Under the pieces are notes generated by a model. The model did not search any database. It was not told the origin of the DNA and saw only the letters and a list, made by a program, of their open reading frames with translations. Shown here one piece after another: positions 8,065 to 18,093 of a stretch of 48,843 bases of DNA. The stretch lies in assembly GCA_021845805.1 (NCBI GenBank), contig JAJZVD010000026.1:1-48843 (forward strand), written 5' to 3'. How positions within the stretch are numbered: position 1 is the stretch's first letter; the number at the start of each line of letters is the position of its first letter. This DNA is from Pseudomonadota bacterium. Its GTDB lineage: Bacteria > Pseudomonadota > Alphaproteobacteria > Rhodobacterales > Rhodobacteraceae. Both the position numbers and the translations under genes were made by a program.

Positions 8065-8589
8065 ATGCCCCTTTTTCACGGCACCATGTCCCGGCAGGCC
8101 ATCGCCCGGCCGACACGGCCAGACCGGACGGCGCTGCAAAGTACCCCCACCCGGCAGGGCAAAGCGGTCGAACTGGGTTGGACAGGCAGGCAATTCCTGC
8201 TTCTCGGCCCGTTTTCCGACGTGCAGGACGATCTTTGTGCCTGGATCATGGACGTGGGCGCGCAGGCGTCGATGACAGGTGCGGTGATGCCTTCGGTTCA
8301 CTGGATCGCGCGCCGGGCCGACCGGTTCAGCGCGGCGCTGCTGGATGCCGATCACATCGAGCCGGTGGCGCGGCTGGTCGAGACGGGCCTCGCCCTTCGC
8401 CGGGTCGCGCCACGGCTTCCGGTCGTCATCCTGTCCAGCCGGGTGTCGCGCCATGACTTCGGCAAGGAACGGCTGCCGATCTGCGACGCGACGCTGCGTC
8501 GGCCGCTGTCGCGTTCGGTCTTCTTTCTGGGCGTCAGCGCCGCACAGATGAACCGGGCCGAGGTGCTGCGGACAACGCCGACGGTCTGA
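8065..8589 (+). CDS. Orphan degenerate response-regulator receiver protein
   Basis: A 174-residue protein with no assigned function. Residues 43-158 follow the receiver-domain pattern: a first strand (QFLLLGPF), a central strand with the candidate phosphoacceptor (ALLDAD, Asp94 or Asp96), a strand ending in Ser (VVILSS, 121-125), and a final strand and loop where the invariant Lys-Pro becomes Arg-Pro (ATLRRPLS). There is no output domain and no adjacent kinase. The first 40 residues are basic and probably disordered. ATG chosen because GGGAGG lies 11 bases upstream; a TTG 13 codons earlier is the alternative. It converges on yebC through a bidirectional terminator. Confidence 0.6.
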   Translation: MPLFHGTMSRQAIARPTRPDRTALQSTPTRQGKAVELGWTGRQFLLLGPFSDVQDDLCAWIMDVGAQASMTGAVMPSVHWIARRADRFSAALLDADHIEPVARLVETGLALRRVAPRLPVVILSSRVSRHDFGKERLPICDATLRRPLSRSVFFLGVSAAQMNRAEVLRTTPTV

Positions 8590-8653
8590 CAGAACCCCCT
8601 GGCAGCCCCCCAAGGCACTGCCCCAATAGTGCCCGACATACCTGTCAGGGAAT

Positions 8654-8683
8654 GGCGCGTCCGCTTGCCCAGGCGGGCGCGCC
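8654..8683. terminator. Bidirectional stem-loop between receiver-like gene and yebC
   Basis: An 11-bp stem (8654-8664 with 8673-8683, one G-T pair) closes an 8-base loop between two converging stop codons. It is followed by CGCTTCTGTCC on the plus strand and by ATTCC on the minus strand. A smaller stem (GGCACT...AGTGCC, 8614-8633) lies just before it. Confidence 0.55.
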
Positions 8684-8692
8684 GCTTCTGTC

Positions 8693-9433
8693 CTACAGCG
8701 CCGCCGCCACGTCGTCGGGGATGTCGTAGTTGCCGGTGACGCTTTGCACGTCGTCGTCGTCTTCCAGCAGGTCCAGAAGCTTCATCAGCTTCTGCGCCCC
8801 GTCGAGGTCCAGCGCGGTGCGGCTCTGCGGCTTCCAGATCAGTTTCGCCGTCTCGCTTTCGCCAAGGCTGGCCTCCAGCGCCGCCGACACCTCGCCCAGC
8901 GCCGTGTCGGCGCAATAGATCCAGTGGCCGTCCTCGTCGCTTTCCACGTCATCGGCCCCGGCGTCCAGCGCCGCCATCATCACCGTGTCCGCATCGCCCG
9001 CCGAAGCCTTGTAGACGATCTCGCCCACCCGGTCGAACATGAACGACACCGAGCCCGTCTCGCCCAGGTTGCCGCCCGCCTTGGTGAAGTAGCTGCGCAC
9101 GTTCGAGGCGGTGCGGTTGCGGTTGTCGGTCATCGCCTCGACGATCACCGCAATCCCGCCGGGGGCGTAGCCCTCGTAGCGGATTTCCTCGTAGGTGTCG
9201 GCATCCCCCGCCTGCGACTTCTTGATCGCGCGGTCGATCACGTCCTTCGGCATCGAATTCGACTTGGCTTCCTTCACCGCCAGCCGCAGGCGCGCGTTCT
9301 TGTCGGGGTCGGGGTCGCCCAGCTTGGCGGCAACGGTGATTTCCTTCGCCAGCTTCGAGAACAGCTTGGAACGCGCCGCATCCTGCTTGCCCTTGCGGTG
9401 CTGGATGTTCGCCCATTTCGAATGGCCTGCCAT
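8693..9433 (-). CDS. yebC: YebC/PmpR family protein
   Basis: A 246-residue YebC-family protein. Members have been described as DNA-binding regulators and, for some, as ribosome-associated factors that relieve stalling at proline-rich stretches; which applies here cannot be read from sequence. The signature N-terminus [15 protein letters not shown] is intact, the length is standard, and the middle domain contains [13 protein letters not shown] strong GGAGAGGG ribosome binding site precedes the ATG. It appears to be transcribed alone and ends at the bidirectional hairpin. Confidence 0.95.
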   Translation of the reverse strand: MAGHSKWANIQHRKGKQDAARSKLFSKLAKEITVAAKLGDPDPDKNARLRLAVKEAKSNSMPKDVIDRAIKKSQAGDADTYEEIRYEGYAPGGIAVIVEAMTDNRNRTASNVRSYFTKAGGNLGETGSVSFMFDRVGEIVYKASAGDADTVMMAALDAGADDVESDEDGHWIYCADTALGEVSAALEASLGESETAKLIWKPQSRTALDLDGAQKLMKLLDLLEDDDDVQSVTGNYDIPDDVAAAL

Positions 9434-9528
9434 GACCCTCTCCGTATCACTTGTCCGGGATGGGGGCCTCTATATGCCAGTCCCCCCTCTGCCCGCAAGC
9501 CTGCCGGCATCGCGGGCCGCGGGCCCTG

Positions 9529-9912
9529 CTAGCCGCGCGAGATCGGGTCAACCTGCGGCGACACGAATAGCCGCGGCGTGCCATCGCTGCCCTGGATGCG
9601 CACCTGGCCGTTCGGCGCAAGCGCGCCGTCAAGGCCGATCAGCTTGAAGAGATCCCCCACGAAGCCCTGGATCAGGTTGCGGTGCGGATCAAGCGAGACC
9701 TCGTAGGTCAGCGCCTGCGAACACCCGGTCAGGTGCCCCGTCCAGCCGGTCGCAGTTTGCGTGCCCGTCGCCCGGTCGCCGCGGCAGATCTCGCCGTTCG
9801 ACAGCGAGACCTGCAGGCTTTCGGTCGACAGGCGCGCCTGCACGGGCTCGGGCGGGCCGAAGGCGGCACAGGCGGCAATGGCAAGCGGCAGGGCGAACAG
9901 CAGGCGTTTCAT
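9529..9912 (-). CDS. Hypothetical small lipoprotein
   Basis: A 127-residue protein with a lipoprotein signal peptide (MKRLLFALPLAIAAC, lipobox Cys15). The mature part contains two further cysteines (GEICRGD and LTGCSQ) that could form a disulfide. No family is recognised. It starts 2 bases after the stop codon of the SLC13 transporter on the same strand and is probably cotranslated with it. Nothing in the sequence ties it to transport directly. Confidence 0.65.
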   Translation of the reverse strand: MKRLLFALPLAIAACAAFGPPEPVQARLSTESLQVSLSNGEICRGDRATGTQTATGWTGHLTGCSQALTYEVSLDPHRNLIQGFVGDLFKLIGLDGALAPNGQVRIQGSDGTPRLFVSPQVDPISRG

Positions 9913-9913
9913 C

Positions 9914-11695
9914 TTATCCTTTCAGCGGCCAGAAGACCGGCACAAGCAGGCTGACCACCAGCGCCATCACAAGGCTGAGCGGCAGGCCGAAGCGGGTATA
10001 ATCGGTGAACCTGTAACCCCCGGGGCCGTAGACAAGCGTGTTCGTCTGATAGCCGATCGGAGTGGCGAAACTGGCGGAAGAGGCGAACATCACCGTCACT
10101 ACCAGCGCGCGCGGATCAATGCCAAGCCCCTTGCCCAACCCGATGGCGATCGGGGTCAGGATCAGCGCCACGGCGTTGTTTGTCACCACCTCGGTCAGAA
10201 TCCAGCCGGTGAAGAAGATCGCGAATACCAGCGCCTGCGGCGGCAGCTCGCGCAGCGTGGGCAAGAGCGCGTTGACGATCAGCTCGGCTGCGCCGGAATG
10301 CTCGAGGCCGGCGCCGACGCCCAGCATCCCGAAGATCATCGCCAATAGCCGCCCGTCGACCGCGGCAAAGGCTTCATCGGCGTCGATGCAGCGGGTCAGC
10401 AGCACGATCACCACCCCCAGTGCCGAAAGAATGACGATGGGCGCCACGTTCAGCGCCGACAGGATGACGATGGCCGCCAGCACCGCGATCACGATCGGCG
10501 CGTGCTTGCGGCGATAGGCCCGGTCACTGGGGCGGCTGACGTCCACCATCTGCATGTCGTCGGCCAGTTTCCGGATGTCTTCCATCCGGCCTTCCAGAAG
10601 AAGCGTATCGCCCACCCGCACCACAAGGTCATCCAGTTGCCGCCCGATGTTCTGGTTCCGCCGGTGCGCGGCCAGGATGTAGATGCCGTAGCGCCGGCGC
10701 AGCCGCATCGAGCCCAGCGAGCGCCCGATCATCAGACAGCCGGGAGAGATCAGCACCTCGACCGTGGTCGTCTGCACCGAGGACAGCTTGTCCACCAGCC
10801 GCACGGCCTTGTTGGCCTGCAACCCCAGGACCTCGCTCATCGGCGTGCGCAGCACCACGCGGTCGCCCGCCTCCAGTGTCACCGCCGCCATGTCGCGGCG
10901 CAACGACAGGTCGCCCCGCAGCACGTCGATGACCCGCAGCGCGTCCCGCTTGAACAGATCCACCTCGTCGACCCTGCGGCCGACCAGCACCGAGTCCGCG
11001 GGCACGGCGACCTCGGTGAAGAACTTGGCCTTGGTCCGCTCGCCCAGAAGCTGTGACATGGATTCCCGCACGGGCAGCAGCCGGGAAAAAAGCCCCAGGT
11101 AGATCATGCCCACCGCCGCATAGATCAGCCCCAGGGGTGTGATCGAGAAGACGCCGAACGGCGGAAGCCCCGCCTGCCTTACCACCCCGTCCACAAGAAG
11201 GTTGGTCGAGGTGCCCAGCAGCGTGACCGTGCCGCCCAGAACGGTCAGAAAGCTCAGCGGGATCATCACCTTCGACGGCGCCAGCCCCAGTTGCCGGGCC
11301 AGTTGCATGTAGATCGGGATCATCACGACGACGATCGGGGTGTTGTTGACGAAGGCCGACACCGCGACCACCCCCACAGACAGCACGATCAGCGTGGTTT
11401 TCGGCCTTTGCGTGGCCCGCGCCGCGGCCGCCTGCGACACCCAGTCAAGCGCGCCCGTCCGTTCCAGCGCGCCCACGACGATGAACAGCGCCGCGATGGT
11501 CCACGGGGCCTCGTTCGACAGCGCCCGGAGCGCCTCCTTCTGCGGCAGGATGCCCAGCACGATCATCAGCATGGCGCCGCACAGCGAGACCACCTCGACC
11601 GGATAGATCTCGCGCACGAACAGCGCCAGCATTCCCAGCAGGATCAGGATTGCGACGATCGCTTGCGTCGTGGACGAAAGCTCAATGCCGAACAT
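9914..11695 (-). CDS. SLC13-type permease with two TrkA-C domains
   Basis: A 593-residue inner-membrane transporter of the SLC13/CitT-like group. Membrane segments occupy about 1-200 and 395-593. Between them lie two cytoplasmic TrkA-C (RCK_C) domains, near residues 218-290 and 308-388, each with the characteristic GDRVVLRTP / GDTLLLEGR ends. Typical motifs are PIVVVMIPI in the first half and EVVTNNAVALILTPIA in the second. Substrate is uncertain: relatives are annotated for dicarboxylates, sulfate or other anions. The small lipoprotein gene follows immediately. Confidence 0.85.
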   Translation of the reverse strand: MFGIELSSTTQAIVAILILLGMLALFVREIYPVEVVSLCGAMLMIVLGILPQKEALRALSNEAPWTIAALFIVVGALERTGALDWVSQAAAARATQRPKTTLIVLSVGVVAVSAFVNNTPIVVVMIPIYMQLARQLGLAPSKVMIPLSFLTVLGGTVTLLGTSTNLLVDGVVRQAGLPPFGVFSITPLGLIYAAVGMIYLGLFSRLLPVRESMSQLLGERTKAKFFTEVAVPADSVLVGRRVDEVDLFKRDALRVIDVLRGDLSLRRDMAAVTLEAGDRVVLRTPMSEVLGLQANKAVRLVDKLSSVQTTTVEVLISPGCLMIGRSLGSMRLRRRYGIYILAAHRRNQNIGRQLDDLVVRVGDTLLLEGRMEDIRKLADDMQMVDVSRPSDRAYRRKHAPIVIAVLAAIVILSALNVAPIVILSALGVVIVLLTRCIDADEAFAAVDGRLLAMIFGMLGVGAGLEHSGAAELIVNALLPTLRELPPQALVFAIFFTGWILTEVVTNNAVALILTPIAIGLGKGLGIDPRALVVTVMFASSASFATPIGYQTNTLVYGPGGYRFTDYTRFGLPLSLVMALVVSLLVPVFWPLKG

Positions 11696-11725
11696 GGGGC
11701 CTCCGGGGCGTGCAACCGCCCCCTT

Positions 11726-12646
11726 TTATCCCAGGTCGGCCGTTTCGCAACCCGTTGGCCGCGCCGCCGCGTCGCGCGGGCGTACCAATGCCACGCCAAC
11801 GAGCATGACCACCAGCGCTGCCCAGATCCAGGGCGAGAACCGCTCGCCCAGCAACAGCATCGCCCAGACAACGCCCGACCCGGTGACGACATAGGATGTC
11901 TGGGTGGCAAAGACCGACCCCGCCCGCGAGGCCAGCCAGACATAGCCCGCATAGATCAGCGCATGGCTGGACGACATCGCCAGCACGGCCCAATCCGGCC
12001 CGGTCCAGGGATGGAACGGGTTGATGAAGGCGCCGGTGCCCAGCGCCAGCGGCCCCGCGATCAGCATTCCGGCCAGCGACGCGCCGAACATCGCCTGCAC
12101 CGCATCCATCCCCGCCATGCCCCAGCGCGCGACATAGTTGCCCTCGATCGCATAGAAGAACGGCCCGACCAGGGCCACGGGCAGCCAGACCGCCATGGCC
12201 GGATCGGGCAGGCTCGACCGTGGCAGCGCGATCATCGCCACACCCAGCAGCCCGCAGCCGATCCCCGCCAGCCGGGGCAGGCTGAACCGGTCCTGCCCCA
12301 GTGCCAGCGCCATCGGAAAGGCCATCAGCGGCACGGTGGAAATGACGATCGACATGATCCCCGCGGGCAGATGCGCCACCGAGGTGTAGAAGGTGAAGTT
12401 CGGGATGATCGTTCCGACCAGTGCGACCACCAGGTAGAACCGCAGCGCGGGCAACGTCAGCCGCAGCCCCTGCCCCCGCACCAGCGTCAGCCCGCCCAGC
12501 ACCAGCGTGCAGATCGTCACCTGCCAGAAGATCACGCCAAAGCCGTGGTAGCCCCCAGAGACGGCGATTTTCCCAAGCGACTGCGAGGCCCCCCAGCCGG
12601 TCCCCAGCACAAGAAGCATGGCCACCAGGCCAAGGCGCTGGTTCAC
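11726..12646 (-). CDS. EamA/DMT family transporter (second)
   Basis: A 306-residue DMT-superfamily protein with two EamA repeats and about ten membrane segments, beginning MNQRLGLVAMLLVLGTGWGASQSLGK. It is not a close copy of the EamA protein encoded at 5.9-6.8 kb. Its ATG overlaps the stop of the YmdB-like gene by 4 bp, implying translational coupling. The C-terminal repeat ends in ALVVMLVGVALVRPRDA. Substrate unknown. Confidence 0.88.
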   Translation of the reverse strand: MNQRLGLVAMLLVLGTGWGASQSLGKIAVSGGYHGFGVIFWQVTICTLVLGGLTLVRGQGLRLTLPALRFYLVVALVGTIIPNFTFYTSVAHLPAGIMSIVISTVPLMAFPMALALGQDRFSLPRLAGIGCGLLGVAMIALPRSSLPDPAMAVWLPVALVGPFFYAIEGNYVARWGMAGMDAVQAMFGASLAGMLIAGPLALGTGAFINPFHPWTGPDWAVLAMSSSHALIYAGYVWLASRAGSVFATQTSYVVTGSGVVWAMLLLGERFSPWIWAALVVMLVGVALVRPRDAAARPTGCETADLG

Positions 12647-13455
12647 GGATGCTGCTCCGCCAGCCGCCCGCCGACGCGGACAGGCACCACGCGCCGCGCC
12701 TTGCCGGTACGGTCGTCCGTCTCGACGAAGACGCCCGACAGCGTGGCCTCGCCGCCCGCGGGTTCAAACCGGCCCTTGGCCATCCCGGTGATGAAGCGGC
12801 GCAGGGGTTCGGCCTTGTCCATCCCGATCACCGAGTCATAGTCGCCGCACATGCCCGCATCGGTCTGGTAGGCGGTGCCGCCATTCAGCACCATGGCATC
12901 GGCCGTCGGCACATGGGTATGGGTGCCCACCACAAGGCTGGCCCGCCCGTCGCACCAGTGGCCCATGGCCATCTTCTCGCTGGTCGCCTCGGCATGCATG
13001 TCGACCACGATCGCCTGCGCCAGCCCGCCCAGCGGATGCGATTTCAGCACCGTCTCCACCGCCGAGAAGGGGTCGTCGAACGGCCGCTTCATGAAGACCT
13101 GGCCCAGCACCTGGGTCACCAGAACCTTGCGCCCGCGCGCATCGGTGAAAAGCCGCGCACCCCGCCCCGGAGCGGTCTTGGCGAAGTTCAGCGGCCGCAG
13201 GATGCGCGATTCCGTCTCGATGAAGCCCAGCATGTCCTTCTGGTCGAAGGCATGATCGCCCAGCGTGATGCAATCCGCCCCGGCCTGCAGGATCAACCGG
13301 GCGTGCTCGGGCGTCAGACCCGCGCCCGAGGACGCGTTCTCGCCATTGACCACCACGAAATCCAGCCCCCAGTCGGCGCGCAACTTCGCCAGCCGCTCGG
13401 CCACCGCCGTGCGGCCCGACCGGCCCATGACATCGCCCAGAAACAGAAGCTTCAT
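12643..13455 (-). CDS. YmdB-like (TIGR00282) metallophosphoesterase
   Basis: A 270-residue dimetal phosphoesterase of the TIGR00282 family; Bacillus YmdB, a member, hydrolyses 2',3'-cyclic nucleotides. Metal-site motifs are GDVMGR (Asp8), NGENAS (about 38-42), GDHAFDQ (66-72), VDMHAEATSEK and GTHTHVPTAD. The third motif has Asp where many members have Asn (GNH), which may be clade-specific. It follows 5-formyl-THF cyclo-ligase by 81 bases on the same strand and overlaps the EamA gene. This link with folate salvage is common in Rhodobacteraceae from memory. Confidence 0.9.
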   Translation of the reverse strand: MKLLFLGDVMGRSGRTAVAERLAKLRADWGLDFVVVNGENASSGAGLTPEHARLILQAGADCITLGDHAFDQKDMLGFIETESRILRPLNFAKTAPGRGARLFTDARGRKVLVTQVLGQVFMKRPFDDPFSAVETVLKSHPLGGLAQAIVVDMHAEATSEKMAMGHWCDGRASLVVGTHTHVPTADAMVLNGGTAYQTDAGMCGDYDSVIGMDKAEPLRRFITGMAKGRFEPAGGEATLSGVFVETDDRTGKARRVVPVRVGGRLAEQHP

Positions 13456-13536
13456 GGCCGGAAGCAGTAGGGGGCGGCCCCGCTCTCGGCAAGGGGAAAC
13501 GCGGGGGCGGCGGCGCCCGGCACAACTACCGCCATC

Positions 13537-14088
13537 TCAGCCCCCCGGGCGGATCACGCCCGCCTCGGTCACGATCAGGTCCAGCGGCTGATCCGTCGGC
13601 TCGCGCGGGACGGCCACCATCTCCTGCGCGGCGAAGGCGAAGCCCACCGCCAGCGTCGGCCGCCGCGCCCGCAGCGCCTCCAGCGTGCGGTCGTAGAAGC
13701 CGCCGCCATAGCCCAGCCGGAACCCCGCCCGGTCAAAGGCCACCAGCGGCACGATCAGGACCTCGGGCTCCAGCCAGTCGCCCGCCTCGGGGATCAGCGC
13801 CCCGAAGTCGCCCGCCACCATCCTGGCCGCCGGGCTCCAGGCGCGAAAGGCCAGGGGGCGCGCGGGGTTCAGGATCACCGGCACGCAGACGGGCCCCGCA
13901 TGGGCCGCCATCGCCGCCAGCGGATCGATCTCGGTCCGCATCGGCATGTAGCCCGCAAGCACCCGCCCGGCGTGGGGCGCCAGCGCCGCCGCCAGATGCG
14001 CCGCCGCCGCCCCCTGCCCCGCGGCAAAGGCCGCCTTGCGCGCCGCGAAGGCCGCCTTGCGCGCCGCCGTCTTGTCGTCCGGGGTCAT
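13537..14088 (-). CDS. 5-formyltetrahydrofolate cyclo-ligase
   Basis: ATP-dependent conversion of 5-formyl-THF to 5,10-methenyl-THF in the cytoplasm. The 183-residue product has the conserved MRTEIDP segment and the substrate/ATP loop GYGGGFYDRTL. Length is normal for the family. The N-terminus is unusually Ala/Lys-rich because of an exact 7-residue tandem repeat (KAAFAAR, 21 bp per copy). ATG chosen at MTPDDKTA; the frame is open 14 codons upstream to another ATG, leaving some start uncertainty. It is first in a run with the YmdB-like and EamA genes and is divergent from guanine deaminase. Confidence 0.9.
   Translation of the reverse strand: MTPDDKTAARKAAFAARKAAFAAGQGAAAAHLAAALAPHAGRVLAGYMPMRTEIDPLAAMAAHAGPVCVPVILNPARPLAFRAWSPAARMVAGDFGALIPEAGDWLEPEVLIVPLVAFDRAGFRLGYGGGFYDRTLEALRARRPTLAVGFAFAAQEMVAVPREPTDQPLDLIVTEAGVIRPGG
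14027..14068 (-). repeat. 21-bp tandem repeat inside the cyclo-ligase gene
   Basis: Two adjoining 21-base copies (14027-14047 and 14048-14068) differ at one base. They encode a duplicated KAAFAA(R/G) segment in the N-terminal helix of 5-formyl-THF cyclo-ligase. The reading frame is preserved. Confidence 0.8.
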
Positions 14089-14238
14089 CTTCCGCACCGC
14101 CTTTCGCCGAAGGGTCCGCCGCGCAAGCATTGCCCCAAACCGCGCGAAGGAGTTTCTGGGAAACGGCAGGAATGGCCCGATTTACGACGCGGGCAAAGCC
14201 CCCTAGGCTTGGCCTCGATTGCGTTGGCGGAGGCGAGA

Positions 14239-15528
14239 ATGCGCGACCTGATCCTGGGCCAGACCCTGAGCTTCGCCGCCGATCCCTTCGTCGAGGGGCC
14301 GACCGCGGCCCGCCACGAGACGTATGGCGCCGTGCTGGTGGAAGACGGCATCATCCGCGCCCTGGGCCCCGCCGATACCCTGCGCGCCGCCGCCCCCGAC
14401 GCGCGGGTGACCGACTACGGCCGCGCGCTGATCTCGGCCGGGTTCATCGACGCGCATGTGCACTACCCGCAGACGGCCATCATCGCGAGCTGGGGCAAGC
14501 GGCTGATCGACTGGCTGAACGCCTATACCTTCCCCGAAGAGATGCGCTTTGCCGACGCGGCCTATGCCCGCACCATCGCCGCGCGCTACTTCGACCTGAC
14601 GCTGGCGCAGGGCACCACGACCGTGTGCAGCTACGCCACCATCCATCCCGAAAGCGTCACCGCCTTCTTCGAAGAGGCCGAGGTCCGCGGGCTGCGCGCG
14701 CTGACCGGAAAGACCTGCATGGACCGCGACACCGCGCCCGCGGGCCTGCGCGACACCGCGCAATCGGCCTATGACGACAGCCGCCGCCTGCTGGAACGCT
14801 GGCATGGCCGCGGGCGGCTGTCCTATGTCATCACGCCGCGCTTCTCGCCCACCTCGACGCCCGAACAGCTTGCGGCACTGGGCGCGCTCTGGGCCGAGCA
14901 TCCCGACTGCCTGATGCAGACCCATCTGTCGGAACAGCTGGATGAAATCGCCTGGGTGAAGGGCCTCTACCCCGCCGCACGCGACTATCTGGACACCTAC
15001 GAGGCGCATGGGCTTCTGGGCCCCGGCGGGCTTTACGGCCACGCAATCCACCTCGAGCCGCGCGAGATCGCCCGGATGAAGGAGGTGGACGCGAGCCTGA
15101 TCCACTGCCCGACCTCGAACACCTTCATCGGCTCGGGCCTGTTCGACATGGGCGGGCTGACATCGGCGCGCCACCGGGTGGGGCTGGCCACCGATACCGG
15201 CGGGGGGTCCTCGTTCTCGATGCTGCGGACGATGGCCGCGGCCTATGAGGTGGGACAGTTGCGCCACCGCGCGCTGCACCCGGCGGAACTCTGGTGGCTG
15301 GCGACGCAGGGCTCGGCCCGCGCGCTGCGGCTCGATGACCGCATCGGCAACCTCGCCCCGGGGATGGAGGCCGATCTGGTGGTGCTCGACCTGGCCTCCA
15401 CCCCCGCCATCGCCCAGGCGACGGCGCGGGCCGACGATATCTGGCAGGCGCTGTTTCCCACGATCATGATGGGCGATGACCGGGCCGTGACCTCGGTCTG
15501 GGTCGGCGGCAAGCCGGTCGCCCGCTGA
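14239..15528 (+). CDS. guaD: Guanine deaminase
   Basis: Zinc amidohydrolase converting guanine to xanthine in purine catabolism. The 429-residue product has metal ligands HVHYPQ (His73, His75), QTHLSEQ (His229, Glu232), GHAIHL (His268) and ATDTGGG (Asp319), all expected for GuaD. The C-terminal DDIWQALFPTIMMGDDR is also typical. Length fits bacterial guanine deaminases (430-440). The ATG is preceded by GGAGGCGA. It is divergent from the folate gene and ends at a hairpin shared with the converging 8-oxoguanine deaminase gene. Confidence 0.93.
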   Translation: MRDLILGQTLSFAADPFVEGPTAARHETYGAVLVEDGIIRALGPADTLRAAAPDARVTDYGRALISAGFIDAHVHYPQTAIIASWGKRLIDWLNAYTFPEEMRFADAAYARTIAARYFDLTLAQGTTTVCSYATIHPESVTAFFEEAEVRGLRALTGKTCMDRDTAPAGLRDTAQSAYDDSRRLLERWHGRGRLSYVITPRFSPTSTPEQLAALGALWAEHPDCLMQTHLSEQLDEIAWVKGLYPAARDYLDTYEAHGLLGPGGLYGHAIHLEPREIARMKEVDASLIHCPTSNTFIGSGLFDMGGLTSARHRVGLATDTGGGSSFSMLRTMAAAYEVGQLRHRALHPAELWWLATQGSARALRLDDRIGNLAPGMEADLVVLDLASTPAIAQATARADDIWQALFPTIMMGDDRAVTSVWVGGKPVAR

Positions 15529-15539
15529 GCGCGGCGGAG

Positions 15540-15562
15540 GCGGGGGGCTGTCTGCCCCCCGC
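15540..15562 (+). terminator. Stem-loop terminator after guaD
   Basis: A 9-bp stem (15540-15548 with 15554-15562) with loop TGTCT begins 12 bases after the guaD stop. It forms the left half of the larger intergenic element described separately, and could act on the converging gene as well. Confidence 0.6.
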
Positions 15563-15599
15563 ACCCCCCGAGGATATTTGCGGACAGAAAATGGGGGGC
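15563..15599. repeat. Rhodobacterales-type intergenic element
   Basis: ACCCCCCGAGGATATTTGCG followed by GACAGAAAATGG, directly after a G-rich/C-rich hairpin. From memory, very similar hairpin plus CCCCGAG-TATTTG-AGAAAATG strings recur between genes in many Rhodobacterales genomes. Here only one copy is seen. Function is probably transcription termination between convergent genes. Confidence 0.45.
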
Positions 15600-15600
15600 G

Positions 15601-16935
<1,335 letters not shown>

Positions 16936-17110
16936 GGCAGGTCTCCCACAAGGCCACACCCCCTTCGGCGCTGTGGGCGGCGGCCGACAGAAGGGAGCGG
17001 AAGGACTCGGCCAGCCGCGACCATAGCAGAGCCGCGCCGGCGGGCAACGAACGCCCGGGGCGGCATTTTCAGGCGCGGACGAAAGGAGTTTCGGCCGTCG
17101 CGCGAAGATC

Positions 17111-17917
17111 TCAGGGCGTGCGCGACAGGATGGCAAGCGCCGCCGCGTGGATGTCACGGTTGGCCGCGGCCAAAACGCGGCCGCCGGCCACGGCCGGGCG
17201 GCCCTGCCAGTCGGTGACGATGCCGCCCGCCGCCTCGATCACCGCGATGGGCGCGTGAATGTCATAAGGCTGCAACCCCGCCTCGACCACCAGGTCGATC
17301 TGTCCGGCCGCGACAAGGGCGTAGGCATAGCAATCCATCCCGTAGCGGGTAAGCCGCACCTGGGCCGACAGCGTGCGGAACGCCGCCTCTTCGTCGGCTG
17401 TGCCGACCTCGGGGAAGGTGGTGAACAGGATCGCCTCGGGGAGCGGCCGGGGCGGGCGGCACCGCAGCGCCCGGGTGCCGTGCGGCCCGCGGACCTCGGC
17501 CAGGCCAAGCCCGCCAAGGAAGCGTTCACCGATATGCGGCTGGTCGATCACGCCCAGCAGCGGCCCCGCGGCGTCCGACAGGGCGATCAGAACGCCCCAG
17601 GTCGGCGTCCCGCTCAGATAGCCGCGGGTCCCGTCGATCGGGTCCAGAACCCAGGTCAGCCCGCTGGTTCCGGCAGCCGCGCCCATCTCTTCGCCCAGGA
17701 TCGCATCCTGCGGGCGGCGCGCGGCGATCAGCCGACGCATCGCGGCCTCTGCGGCCCGGTCGGCGACCGTGACCGGATCGAAGCGCGCGGTTTCCTTGCT
17801 GTCTGCTGTCAGGGTGACTCTGCGGAAATGGCGCAGGGTCTCGTGCCGCGCCACATCCGCCAGATCATGCGCAAGGGCCAGAACCTCGCGCCGGTCGTCC
17901 TGCGAAAGCCCGCCCAT
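17111..17917 (-). CDS. Inositol-phosphatase-family enzyme, likely histidinol-phosphatase
   Basis: A 268-residue Mg-dependent phosphatase of the inositol monophosphatase family. Metal and catalytic motifs are GEE (75-77), WVLDPIDGTRGY (Asp92, Asp95) and QPYDIHA near residue 210. The FDPVTVADRAAE segment and DPIDGTRGYLSG favour HisN-type histidinol-phosphatases over true inositol phosphatases. The ATG (MGGLSQDD) was chosen; the frame is open 19 codons upstream without family similarity. It lies 175 bases upstream of the 8-oxoguanine deaminase gene on the same strand. No other histidine gene is nearby, so substrate remains inferred. Confidence 0.82.
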   Translation of the reverse strand: MGGLSQDDRREVLALAHDLADVARHETLRHFRRVTLTADSKETARFDPVTVADRAAEAAMRRLIAARRPQDAILGEEMGAAAGTSGLTWVLDPIDGTRGYLSGTPTWGVLIALSDAAGPLLGVIDQPHIGERFLGGLGLAEVRGPHGTRALRCRPPRPLPEAILFTTFPEVGTADEEAAFRTLSAQVRLTRYGMDCYAYALVAAGQIDLVVEAGLQPYDIHAPIAVIEAAGGIVTDWQGRPAVAGGRVLAAANRDIHAAALAILSRTP

Positions 17918-18093
17918 CTTTGCCCCCACACCCGTCAACCCGCGGTAACGGGCCGAGGGGCGGGGGTCAAGCACTCACACCAGGGCGGCGCCACGCGCCA
18001 CGGGGTCACAGGTTACAAAGCGCCATACGCCCGGCCAACTCGTATCCCGGGGCACCTGCCCCAACCGTCACACACACAACACCCAAGTCGCCC

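Noticed and set aside
14089-14238. Possible 6S RNA next to the 5-formyl-THF cyclo-ligase gene
   Set aside because: In many bacteria 6S RNA lies beside this gene, but the 150-base gap is too short and shows no 6S-like central bulge flanked by long pairing.
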